From: Megalobrama amblycephala | Lineage: Eukaryota > Chordata > Actinopteri > Cypriniformes > Xenocyprididae | Length of the DNA: 64,000 nt | Direction of reading: 5' to 3' | Assembly: GCF_018812025.1 (NCBI RefSeq) | Contig: NC_063049.1 | Span: forward strand, 36,966,447 to 37,030,446 | Translations under genes and position numbers: made by a program | In this document: one piece after another, positions 42,101 through 55,500 of the stretch | Position numbering within the stretch: position 1 is the first letter of the stretch | How the letters are laid out: each line of letters starts with the position of its first letter | Notes under the pieces: generated by a model | Database searches by the model: none | What the model was told of the DNA's origin: nothing | What the model saw: the letters and a program-made list of their open reading frames with translations, nothing else

Positions 42101-45100
42101 CATAGTCAATCTCTATAATATATAAATGTACAAGAAAGAACAAAATGTTACCAAATGGATTCTTGGCGATCACTGAATTAGTCACAATTGGGTCTCCAAC
42201 ACCATACTTGTTCTCAGCACTGATGCGGAACTCATATTCATGGCCTTCAATGAGTTTCTCCACAGAACAGTCCGTTATCTGACCATTAATGTTAGCAGTA
42301 ACTTGGGCCCAGTTAGCTCTGCTTGTTTCACGTTTGTCAACAATGTAATTTGTGATTTCAGAACCACCATCAGCAAGAGGTGGCTCCCATCTCAGTTTCA
42401 CTCGGTCAGCAAATACATGGCTTATCTTCACTGATGCTGGGGGTCCAGGTTTATCTGCAGAAACACAATTATGCATTTTTCACATAACAATACTCTATTC
42501 TTAAATGTCTTAAGTACAATAAACACACAGTGTTTTTTGGCATACATTTAATGTTAACTTACCTAGAACCTTCAATTTAATGTTGCCAGACTTTGTGCCA
42601 CTTGGGTTCTCAGCAGAAATGGTGTACTCGCCAGACTCTTTTCTTGTCACAGAGAACAGTTCCAAGGCGAAGTGATGCACCTTTTGAGTCATTTTCATAC
42701 CTTCAGCCAATTTCAATGGAACGCCGTCTCTCTTCCAAGTGACCTTTGGCATTGGTTTGCCATAAACTTCAGCCTCCAAGCTGACATTTGCTCCAGCTTT
42801 GACGACAATTAAGTTCTTCATTTCAAGACTAATCTCAACTCTAGGTGGAACTGTGATAATACAAAGAGAGACATCAAATAAACTATATAAAGTTCATCAG
42901 TTAGGAAATTATTACATTATTGGTGGAACGTAAGACTTACCATGCTCTGCAATAACTGGGATAGCATCAGATTCCTCTGAGGGCAGACTGACGTTAATTG
43001 CTGTCTTTGCAATTATTCTGAACTTGTATTGGGCTCCCTCCTCAAGTCCAGGAACAATGTATTCTTCCTTTGGTACATTTTGGCTGCTTGTGTTGACACG
43101 CACCCATTTGTCACCTGGAAGCTTTAGAGATTCAACATAATAACCAATGAGTTTGCTTCCACCATCATGTTTTGGACGGCTCCAGACAAGAGAGACAGAA
43201 TTTTTGGTCACATCAAGAACTTGGGGTTTGCCAGGTGGATCTGAAAAAGAATAGACATAAAACTTCTATTTTAAAGTGCTTCTTTTTTAACTTTTATTAG
43301 TAGTGACACAGCAGCATGTTTTCCCCCCTACACATACCAACTGGAGATCTCGCAGTGATAAAATCGGTCTGTTTGCTTGGTTTGCCTTGTCCTGCTTTGT
43401 TAACAGCAGACACTCTGAAGGTGTACTCCAGACCATCAATGAGGCCAGAGCACGTATATTCAGTTGAGCGAATAAGGACCTCATTTGCCTTGACCCACAG
43501 GAGGCTATTTCTTTCTTTGCGCTCAATGCAATATCCTGTGATGGGACTGCCACCATCATTCACCGGTCTCTCCCAGGACAACACAACAAAGTCCCTGCTG
43601 ATTTTGTTGACACAACAGTTCCTTGGCTCACTGGGTGGATCTGAAATCAGAAAATTTGTACTGGTGTAATTAAACCCTAATCCCTTTGTGTCTGTGTTCA
43701 AATGTGTCAATTTATGAGACTTACCAAATGGATGTCTAGCAATGATTTTATCAGCATAAATGGGTTCTGAAATTCCAAAGCGGTTTTCAGCACGGACACG
43801 GAAGCCATACTCTTTGCCACATGTGAGCTTTCCCACTCTGCAGCTGGTCTTGGTGCAAGATGCAACTGTGACCCAGTCACCTCTTGTCACATCACATTTC
43901 TCAACAATGTAGTTTGTGATGTTACTGCCACCATCTTCAGAAGGTGAATCCCATGCAAGAGTGCAGGCATCTACGTCCACCTCAAGAATTTGTAAAGGAC
44001 CTTGTGGAGGACCAGGGATGTCTAAAAAAAAGAAAAAGAAAAAATTAGAATACATATTAGAAAATATATTAGAGTGAGAGAATATATATATATATATTAA
44101 TAAACTTACCCATAATGATTATTCGGAGGATCTGGTTGACCTTAGCAGTGCTGTTTTCAGCAGAAAGACTGTAATAACCACTATCCTTCCTTGTAACTTC
44201 TTTGATCAAAAGTACACTTGTGCTTGGTGTTTTTTGTATGAAGAGACGATCAGATGTAACTAAATCATCATTTCCTCTTTTCCATTTTGTGACTGGTGCA
44301 GGCTTCCCGGACACAAGAGCCTCAACTATAAGTTTAGTTCCTGCTCTTGCTGTAATCACATCAGACATGATGATCTTTGGTCCCACTATAAAAAAAAGGT
44401 ATTAAGGTATACACAGTATTTAGAGTGTGATTCATGAAAAACACAGCATGAATAAAATAAATAATAATGGGAGAGCACAAAATCATTGTCTACATACTCA
44501 GCTGTTCCTTGACCTCAAATATGCCCTCAGCTTCTCTTGCCAAACTGCATCCTATTGCATTTCTCGCAGCAACCCTGAATCTGTACTTAGTGTTTTCTTT
44601 CAGTCCAGCTACAACAATGGTCAAGTCTTTCACAACCGAGTATGATGTCCATTTGTCCTCAGGTTGACCATCCTGCTGGTATTCAACAATGTATCCATTA
44701 ATCTTAGATCCACCATCTCTAAGTGGCTTCAGCCACCCAAGAGTTGCACTGTTTTTAGAAATTTCTAATACATCCATCTTCTTTGGAGGATCAGGCTCAC
44801 CTTTACAAAGTAAAAAGATACATATTATTTTAAAAATGCATTATATTATATATTACAATACAATAAAACATAAGATAATAAATTATCCTGGCAGACTTTA
44901 TCCAGCAAGGTGGACTTACTCTTGGGATCTGCAGCAAGGTAGGACTTTGGAGAGTCTTGAGGCAAACCGATGCCATACTTGTTAACTGCCATCACCCGGA
45001 AGTAGTATTCTATTCCTGGTGTCAGATTTGTGATTTTGAAGCTTGTCTTCTTCAAGTCATTTGTGCAATTTGTCCATGTTTTCCGGTCAACCTCACGCTT

Positions 45101-48100
45101 TTCAACAACATAGTTTAGGATTGGACTGCCACCATCATTTTCTGGAGGTAACCATGCAAGCTGGCAGGTTGTCTTTGTGATATCAGATGCCTCCAGTCCA
45201 CCAACAGGACCAGGAGTATCTGTTGATAAATTTCAGGAACAGTTTTACTGACAGTTCTTGATAGTGAGTAAATGCAAAGCTTATCTTAATTTTAATATGC
45301 ATTTTATGCAAATGTAAGTTTACCTAAGACTTTTACACGAACAAATACAGCCTTTTCTCCAGAGGCATTTGAAAGAGTCAAAGAATATCTGCCAGAGTCT
45401 TCACGTGAACACTCAGGAATCACAAGGAAGGTCATCGTATCGATCTGATCCACATGGCCCCTTCTAATGACATTGTCAACACCAATGCGCTTCCAAGTCA
45501 CTTTAGGTGCTGGTCTTCCTCTAATTGTCGCAAAAAGTCTGATAGGACATCCTGCTCTAACGCTAAGGCCTTTTCTTAGACTGGCATCAAGATCAATCTC
45601 TGGGGGTTCTGTTGTGAAGAAAAAAAAAGCATAAGTGTACTGAATTTCAAGGGCAATCATACAAGTGACAGTTTAAAACAAACACTTACCATTGATCTCC
45701 TTTGGTGATACAGCTTCCTTGAGTTTTGCAGGACGGCCCATGCCAACTTGGTTTTGAGCAGACACCCGGAATTCATATTCCTGTCTCTCATCCAAGTTAA
45801 GAATTGTAAATTCAGTTAGGACAAGCTGTCCAGAAGTATTACATTTCTTCCAGCCTTCCTCTGGATCTCTCACTTGTTCACCTTCCATTTCCACCTTATC
45901 CCTCATTTCAACCAGATATCCAATAATTGGAGCACCACCATCATACACAGGCTTCGTCCAGCTAAGTGTAATCGATGTCTTTGTGCTATCAACTACTTTA
46001 AGGCTGCCAGGAGGACCAGGGGGCTCTAAAATGTAAATGTAGTTTAAAACAATTAAATATATCATTAAGGGCATTTTACAAAATTGGATGAATAGATGCA
46101 ATAAAGACTATACATACCAATTGGATCTTTTGCAGTGACTGGTCTGGATGCTTTGCTTGGTTCTCCCAATCCTACTTCATTTTCAGCTTTGACACGGAAT
46201 TGATAATCATGGTTAGGGATCAGATTGGTAACCTTCATACGTCTCTCAGAGATAGGGCTCTTTGTGACAGGGACCCATCGAACAGCCCGCTTTTCTTTTC
46301 TCTCCAGAATGTAGCCAGTTATAGACTTTCCACCATCATTCTCAGGAGGAGCCCATACCACAGTCATCTCATCTTTACCAATTTTGGTTACCTCAGGTGC
46401 ATCAGGTGGACCAGGCCTGTTGTATTGTGTCTTAGCAATAATAGGCCTGCTCTCCATTGGTGGCCCAGTTCCCATTTTGTTTTCTGCTCTGACCCTGAAT
46501 ATGTACTCATTTCCTTCAACGAGGCGTGTTACATTACAGTAGTTGGTGACAACAGAGGCAGAGTAAGTGGACCAAACCATTCTTCTGGTCTCGCATTTTT
46601 CTAGAATATAGCTGTCCACCTCACAACCTCCATCATCCTCTGGAGGATCCCATACAACTCTACACTTATCTGTGGAAATTCCAGAAATCTTCAAATCTCT
46701 GACAGGTCCTGGTATATCCAAAACTGAAATATTGGCATATGCTGTGAATGATCCTGCTGAGTTTGTAGCAGTGACCACATATTTTCCAGTATCACTACGC
46801 TTGGTTTTAGTAAGGAGGAACTTAGAGTAATCATATCCAGTGTCAATGCTGATCCTTGGGTTATCACCTGTAGCCTTGTCTTTCACCCATGTAACCTCAG
46901 GCTGTGGTTTTCCTCTAAGACCAGCCTCAAGTCTAACTGATTCACCAGCTTTGACCACAATGGTACCAACAAATTTCAGGTCAAGAACTGGTTTCTGAAC
47001 TTCTTCTTTGACAAGAATATCAGATGTCTTAACCCAGGCACTTTCTCCTCCATCATTTGTTGACTGGACTCTAAACTGATAGGTGTGGTTCTCAACACAT
47101 TTGTCTACCAAGAAGAACGTCTCTTTCAGGACTCCCTCATGTACCTTCTCCCACTCTTCAGCATCCTTTGCTTTTCTCTCCAAATGGTAGCCCAGGTTAG
47201 GACTGCCACCATCATAATCTGGTTTTCTCCATTTAAGAAAAACAAAGTTCTTACCGATATCACTGACGTGGAAGTTCTCTGGCTCACCTGGCTTCTGAAG
47301 TGGGTCAATTGCAAGGATAGGAGTTTTGGTTTCTGTTGCTGGTCCAGGACCACACTTGTTCTCAGCAGACACACGGAATAAATATTCATGATTTTCCATG
47401 AGCTTTGCCTTTACCATACGATTTGTGCAGTCAGATGATATCATTGACCAGGCTCGTATACTTGGCTCCCGACATTCCACAATGTAATTTGTTATCTCAG
47501 TGCCTCCATTATCCTCAGGAGCATCCCAGGCCACCATGCAAGAGTTTTTATTTACATATGTCAACTTAAGATTACGGCAGTGCCCAGGTCTATCTAGAAC
47601 ATTTACAGTAATAGTAGCTGAGGCCTCTCCAGCTTCATTAGCAGCCTTAAGTATATACTTTCCATGATCTGCTCTGGTTGCTTCCTTGATACGCATTTGC
47701 ACTACTGGGAAGTTGTTTATCAGAGTAGTACGCTTGTCCTTTTCCAAAATGCTTTCACCTTTGCTCCAAGTGATTTCTGGATCAGGTCTTGCTTTCACAT
47801 ATGCTACAACATTAATGTTATGTCCAACACGGACAGTCACACGGTCACGGCATGTGGCATCCATCTCAATTTCTGGAGGAATGACGATATCCTTAGCAAT
47901 AACTGACTCTGGAATTTCCCTTGTCTCACCTTCTCCAATCATGTTAACAGCTTTAACACGGAACCTGTATTCTGTGCCCTCTGTCAGTCCTTTTACTCTA
48001 TAAGCACAAAGCTTAATCAGATCATCCTTATTGACTTTCTCCCACTCAGCACCTCCTTTCTGGCATTCAACAATATATCCTATAACTGGGCTGCCTCCAT

Positions 48101-49496
48101 CTCTTGTGGGTCTGATCCAGACTAAGTCAGCATATGTACAGCTGTAGTCCTTTATCTTAGGGTTAACTGGAGGTCCTGGAACAGTAACTTGTCTGCAAGG
48201 TTTGGCAGGATCTGAGATTGGTGAAGGTCCACTAAAGCCAGCAATGTTTTCAGCAAATACTCTGAATTCATATTCAATACTTTCAAAAAGCCCAAGCACT
48301 CTGTATCTAAGGTCCTTGCAGGGTGTTTTATTCACTCTAATCCATTTGCCTCCTTTATGTCTTCGCTCAATAATGTAACCACTGATTGGACTACCACCAT
48401 CAAACAGTGGCATTGTCCATCCAAGTGTGAGTGCATCTTCAGCAATATCAGATGCAACTGGTTTTCCAGGATGGCCAGGGGGCTCAAACTGGTGCCGGGC
48501 TACAGTTGGTGCACTTTCAAGAGCTGCACCAATTCCCATTTTATTTTCAGCACGAATTCTCACAACATACTCAACTCCTTGCTGGAGACGAGAAATCTTG
48601 AGCCTTGTGGCAGTGCTGCCAGAACTTACTCCTCCCCAAGTTTCCTTATTTGATTCCCTCTTCTCAACAATATAGTTCATGACAGGGCTTCCACCATCCT
48701 CTTTGGGAGGACGCCAGTCAATGACCATATATTCAGGAGTCACTTCATGGATATTAACAGGACCTATTGGGGCAGATGGTACATCAAGCACCGTGACATT
48801 CAGAGAAACAGTCTTACTTCCTGCTGAGTTTGAGACTGTGAGAATATAGATTCCGGTGTGATTTCTTGTGCAATCAGCAATGCTCAGAACAGTGGAGAAG
48901 TTGTCGGTGTCGATTTTGATATTGCCTTCACTCTTGATTTCCTCTCCATCAATGACCCATTTGGCAGTGGGAACCGGAAGTCCTCTCATAATGGCAGGCA
49001 ATCTAATAGTGCTTCCAGCTTTCACAATGATTCCCTCAATCAACTTCACATCAACCTCAACAATAGGTGGTACTACAAATATAGTAGAAGAATAAAAAGT
49101 TTAATAATACACATTGAAAACATATTTTCTTTAAATAATCATATGGGACATTAAAATTTGAATCTTACCTAGTTTTTCCTGGCAAAGTACTGGCACAGTG
49201 GTGTCTGGTCTACTTAGGCCAATTGCATTCTCTGTCTTAACACGGAACCTGTAGGTCTTTCCTTCTTCCAGTCCAGTCACATGGCACTCAGGAATGCTGA
49301 CAGTCTTAAAAACGATCCAATCCCTTTCACCTTCTTCTTGGTACTCAACCAAGAACCCTGTGATGTCACTTCCTCCGGTACGATCAGGCCAATTCCACTG
49401 GAGCCACACCTCGGTTTTATCAGCATCTACATGATGCAGGTCTTTTGGTGGACCAGGTGGAACTGAAATATGCAGTATGAAAACAAATGTTAGTAT

Positions 49497-49561
<65 letters not shown>

Positions 49562-52500
49562 CATATATCTTATATATATATACAACAAAAGATACTGTGT
49601 TGAACAGGATCGTTAAATAAGCCTCAAAGTGGAGTAATTTCACAGACCATACTTACACAGTGGATTCATTGCTTTGATAGCTTTTGGTGTCTCAACATAT
49701 TCGCTTCTTCCAAACTGATTTTCAGCCGCCACACGGAACATGTACGATGTTCCCTCAATCAAATGCTTAGCCATCATGCTACGTTTTTTGGATGATGAAC
49801 AGACTGGCACCCACTGTGCAGATGCTGCATCCTTTTTCTCAACAACAAAGTTAGTGATGCGTGTACCACCATTATCTTCTGGGTCTTTCCAAGAGAGCTG
49901 TGCAGAATCACATCTGACATCAGATACCCTGAGATGCTGAACTGGCCCGGGCTTGTCTACAAAAACAAACAAATAAAACAAAAACTTAACACTTTACCTG
50001 AGAAGAATGGTATTTTCTAGGGGTTTGACGAGATCTCCTGCCACAAAATCTTGCAGTATTAAAAAGGTGACAATTGTTTGTCGTCGAGGTGAAAAGCTGT
50101 CTCGCGATATCAGCATGACAGAGTCGAGTTTGTGGCAAAACCTTTTACGGTGCTTATATTGTTCTGTCATTCACTGCATATGATAATTCATACTCGGAAA
50201 GTAGAACTGAAGTGACATTCATTACAAGATGATTAGTAGTCAAAACATTTAAAAATGCACCTGCATTGTTTTGAATATTGTGACAGTCAAATAAAACACT
50301 ATTTTTACAGACATAAATTTTACAGACACATCATTGAAGATTTCTTAAAAATAGTGTTAAAATATCCTCTCGTCTCTCTTCCAGTATCATGTATAGTCTT
50401 GTCTCATGAGTTTAAAGTATTGTCACACCCCTAGTATTTCATTTTCATTAATTTTTATGTTCTATTTGTTCTAAATCATTTATAATTGTACAATTTCAGA
50501 TTTTTCACAGTGTTTATAATATAAAAAAATTACCAAGAACAAGCACGGTGCATGTGGCTGTCTTTGATCCAGCTGGATTTTCAATAGTCAGTGTGTAATC
50601 TCCACAATCTTCGCGGGTGCAATAACGCATCTCTAGTTTGGTTGCTGTTCCAGATGTTTCAATCTCTGCTCTTGTAGGAACATCTGCTTCATTTTTCTTC
50701 CATGTGACTTTGGGGAAAGGCATTCCCTTGATTCCAGCAATAATAGTAATATGGGTTCCAGCCATTGCTTTGACTTCACGAGGCATGCCCAAATCCAGTT
50801 GAAGTTCTGGGGGCTCTATAGACAATAATAACAATATTATTAATAATAACAATAGCATTTTATATTTTTACAAATATTTGCTTAAATGCAATAACATGCA
50901 TAATTAATAACTAACATCATACATATCCAAACACGCATAAATTACCAAATCTGTCTTGTGCTCGAACAGGCTCTGGGACATATGCAGGCTCTGATTCACC
51001 AGCAGCATTCACCGCCTTCACTCTAAATCTGTAAAGTGCACCATCCTCAAGGTTGATAACCTTGAATGTAGTGCCCTGGCAAGAGTCAGGTGTCTGATTA
51101 ACTTGAAGCCATTCCTCATCACCAGCTTTCTGATACTCAAGGAGATAGCCAAAGATTTTGCCTCTGCCACAGTCTTTTGGTGGCTGCCAAGAAAGAGTGA
51201 CAGACTCTTTTGTCTTGTCAATTGCTACTGGAAGTACAGGTGGGCTTGGAATCACTGTGACAAGAAAAAAAAAAAAAAAAAAAAAAAATGGTGGAATGAA
51301 TGGGTGTCAATATTTTAACTTTGTTAATTTTTCCAATTAATGAATTGTAATTTTTTTTTTTCATTTTAGACATCATTGGATACATACCAATAGGATCTTT
51401 GGCATAGATGGGCTTTGAAGGTGGACTGGGGTCACCAACACCAATCACATTCTCTGCCATGACACGGAATTCATATTCACATCCCTTGAGAAGATCAGGA
51501 ACCCAATACTCTGTGTTGGGGTAAATGCGGTCTTTTCCAGCTCTAGACCACATGTTGGCCTTGGTCTCCTTCTTTTCAACAATGTAGTTTGTTATTGGTT
51601 TGCCACCATCAGCTGGCTGGAGCCATGAAATCAGAGCTGTATCTTTATAGATTTCTTTTATCACAGGTGCCTGTGGTGCATCTGGAACCTCTGCAAGTGT
51701 TAGAAATTTGAGAGCATAAGTAAAACTGTACAACATTAATTAAAAGATCCTTGTTAAAATCATTTATTGACTATTATTTTATACTGAAGAATCTGTTACT
51801 TACTGAAAACGTCCTTTGCTTTTGTTTCAGCAGATAGCAATGGATCACTAATACCATGAATATTTTGAGCACAAATTCTAATGATGTACTCTCTTCCCTC
51901 AATCAGTTTTGGAACTCTGCATGATGTCCTTGTGCAAGATTCTGTAACAGGCATCCATAGATCCCTGTTGGTGTCTCTCTTTTCAACAGTGTAGTTAGAA
52001 ATAGCAGCTCCACCATCATCCAATGGGGGCTTCCAAGAAATGACCATATAATTCCTGTAAATCTCATCAAAGACAACAGGACCCTCTGGAGGTTGTGGAC
52101 GGTCTGAAAAAGTAATAATACATGATTCATCATTAAGTTTGCAAAACTAATGATAAGATAATAAAATAATATGCTTGACATAAAGTAGACATTAGCTTAC
52201 CAACAACAATAACAGTACAAATGCCCTTGCGTGAGCCAATGGAGTTCTCCAGAACCACAGTGTATTTTCCACTGTGATCACGTTTTACTTTTGCAATAGT
52301 CAAACATAATGTATTCTTTGTGCTGGTAAGAGCAATTTCTTCATTTGCCTGAAGCTCCTCATCATTTTTGAACCATTTAATTGTTGGTGCTGGTTTGCCT
52401 GTGTATCGGCTTTGAAGAGTGCAAGTTTCCCCAACACGAACAATAAGCTTTTCACGGAACTCAAGATCAAGGTTTGGTGGTTCTAGTAAAGAAGATATTA

Positions 52501-55500
52501 TACAATAAATCAAACAGTCAATCTAAAAAAAAAGAAAAAAGAAAAGAAAGAAATCACAGTGCATCACTTCAGTTACTTACCAAACTCTTTTTTGCATGTA
52601 ACTGGTTTGGTGCTGAATGACGGTTTGCCTTGACCGATTTGATTGACAGCACTAACTCGGAATTCATAAGAAGAACCTTCTTTAAGACCCACATGTGTGA
52701 ATTTACGTTCCATGAGTTTATCCTCTGAGGCAATAATCTTGAAATTGTCCTGTCCGATGAGACGAACTTCAAGAACATAGCTTGTAATGTCTGAACCTCC
52801 ATCATACTTTGGAGGTCTCCATGCGACACTGATTGAATCATTTGTGATGGCTGTCACCTCAAGATCCTCTGGGCGCTCAGGTACAGCTGAAGAAGTTTAA
52901 ATGTGTGAGACATCATTCAAGTAAATTAAAAGTAATTACATGTAAAAATTAAAAAAAGAAAAATACTAATACAAACAAACAAATAAACAAGACTTACAGA
53001 GTGGATCCTTGATGACGACTGGAGCTGAAATCTCAGTGAAGGGACCCATTCCAATAATATTTTCAGCTGCAATTCTAAAGTAGTAACCCTTGCCATCAAT
53101 AAGACCCTGGACAACAGCATTATGCCTTGTGACAGTATATGTCACTGAAGTCCAGCCTCTGCGGTCAGCTTCTCTCTTCTCAATTATATAGTTGGTGATA
53201 GCTGAGCCACCATCATCTTCTGGGGAGTACCAAGTCAACTTACAAGAGTCATTGGTGAGATTCTTACCAGAGAAAGGCTGACCCACAGGGCCAGGGACAT
53301 CTATGAAGAGAAAAAACAAGCAGTCTTTATTAGTTTATTGAAATCATTTCAGAATTCAGTTTGTTTGTTTTTTTAACTAAAAAAAAAAAAAAAAAAAAAC
53401 ACACACTCACCCAGTACTTCAACAATAATTGCTTTCTTCCTCTCTCCACCTGCATTCTTAGCAGTCAGTGTATAAATGCCTTGGTGTTGTCTCCTGCAAC
53501 TTTTGATAACCAAAGATGAACTTATAGAAGTAGTCTCAACAGCAGCCTCCTTTGGCAAATCACCATCGTCTCTATTCCAAATAATCTCTGGAGCAGGCTT
53601 TCCTGACACATAGGCCAGGATGCGGATTACCCCACCAGCATGAACAACAATCTTTTCCTTGACAGTTGCATCCAGGTCTACTTCAGGGGGAACTAAAATA
53701 TATGGCGAATTAAATATAAATTAAATACTGTAAATAAATAATTGTGTTTAAAAAAAAAAAATAAAAAAAAAAAGACAGAAGAGAAATCTAAAAATCTGAA
53801 CTAATGCTTACTTGTTCTGTCCTTGACTTCAATCACATCAGAAACCTCACCAGGTTCTCCCACACCTGCAGAATTTACGGCTCTCACTCTAAATCTGTAG
53901 AGTCCAAGCTCTTTAAGTCCAGGAACAACAAACTTGGTCCCTCTGATTTCCTTGTCTTTAACCTAGGATAAAAAAGTAAATATATATATATATTTGATAC
54001 TTTTGATATATTTTTACTAGTGGGTGCAAGACACAATAGTTAATTTATGTAAGTGAGGATAGCAAAATAAAGTAAACTGTGACATATTATACCCAAAAAT
54101 TCTTCATACAGTGGACTACTAGTAAAATTGATATAAATTTAGAACCAAAAATTATTCAGACACTTTGACCCGACCATGTTTTGCTAAAGTTTATCTGACA
54201 TAATTAAGATTTTTTTTCTGACACAGTTTAACTCTGAGATCTTGTCACATTTTATTACCATTTTTTTAAACTATAGTGAATAAACTGTATGTGTGTGTGT
54301 GTGTGTGTGTGTGTCTATACATATAACATATATACACATACCTTCTCCCATTCCTCTTGCCCTTCTTCTTTGTACTCTACAAAATAACCTGTGACCTTAG
54401 ATCCACCATCAATAAGTGGAGGAATCCATTCAAGATCAACAGTTGACTTGGTACAGTCTGTTACTTTTGGTGTTGGAGGTCCTGGAGGTGCTGTTAAGAA
54501 ATAATACAAACGCTTACTAGACACATGAATTAGAAAAAATGAAAGTACCACCAGAGTACAGAAGTGTGTAGGTAAAAAAAAAATAATAATAATAAAGAAA
54601 ACAAGAAAATTACAACATACCTATGGGGTCTCTACATGGAACAGGATCAGAAGGAAGACTAGGTGGGCCGCTTCCAGCTGCATTAATTGCAAGAACGCGG
54701 AACTGGTAGATAGCACCCTCCAAGAGGCCTGTTACAATATGGGAAACTCCTAGAGTCCTGATTCTGATAGGTTCACGATTTACTCTTGTCCAACGCTTGC
54801 CTGTTGTTTCTTTACGCTCTAGCCAATAGCCAGTTACTGGAGAGCCACCATCATATTCTGGCTCATCCCAGTTGACAGTCATAGATTCAACTGAAACATC
54901 TGTGACAGTTGGCTTCTCACATTGGCCAGGCACAGCTGTTAAGGGAAGAATGGTGTAAAATAAGTGGTTTTTTTTTGTTTGTTTTTTGCAGGGATCCCAG
55001 TTTGAATAGCATATTTAATATGTTTAAAACAGTTTTAGCATATTTACTGAATTTGACATTGTTATTGTTTCATTCTGCTTTCTAAAGACTGAAAATTACA
55101 AACCAGAAATCATGAGATCATTTGTCATAAATCTACTTTTTAACAGGTATACATAAAAACCAATTAATATAATATTACTCTAACAATAGGTAGACTGTCA
55201 CTAGATATCAACATACACTGACAACTTACACAATAAATATATTCCAGATAATAATTGAATATTCTCCTTTAGTATGATGACAATATAAAAGGCAATTATG
55301 TCACTTGAATAATGTCAAGATTAACATTTTTCTCACACAGTATAAATAGTTCCTTATATATGTACATATTTTAGTAAGGTGGTCCCTCGCAAGGGGATTA
55401 TCAAATTTGGTAAAATATGAATTTTGGTATAAGTTTGAAAACCGCAGGATTTAGAGATTCTCAGTAAATTAAACTTACTGAAGAGGTTTCGTGCTTTCTC

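Larger units (their letters stand above)
128..45608 (-). other. ttn: titin C-zone: eleven 11-domain super-repeats
   Basis: The order Ig-Fn-Fn-Ig-Fn-Fn-Fn-Ig-Fn-Fn-Fn recurs eleven times. Approximate limits: C1 40680-45608, C2 33031-40597, C3 29783-33030, C4 26539-29782, C5 23298-26538, C6 20049-23297, C7 16813-20048, C8 12663-16812, C9 8391-12565, C10 4527-8390, C11 128-4249. In the known family each repeat matches the 43-nm thick-filament period, and the first Ig of the repeat is the reported myosin-binding protein C site. Confidence 0.92.

Noticed and set aside
46200..49154. Plus-strand open frames opposite the 10-domain exon and similar ones elsewhere
   Set aside because: None resembles a known protein, and all lie antisense to clear titin coding sequence.
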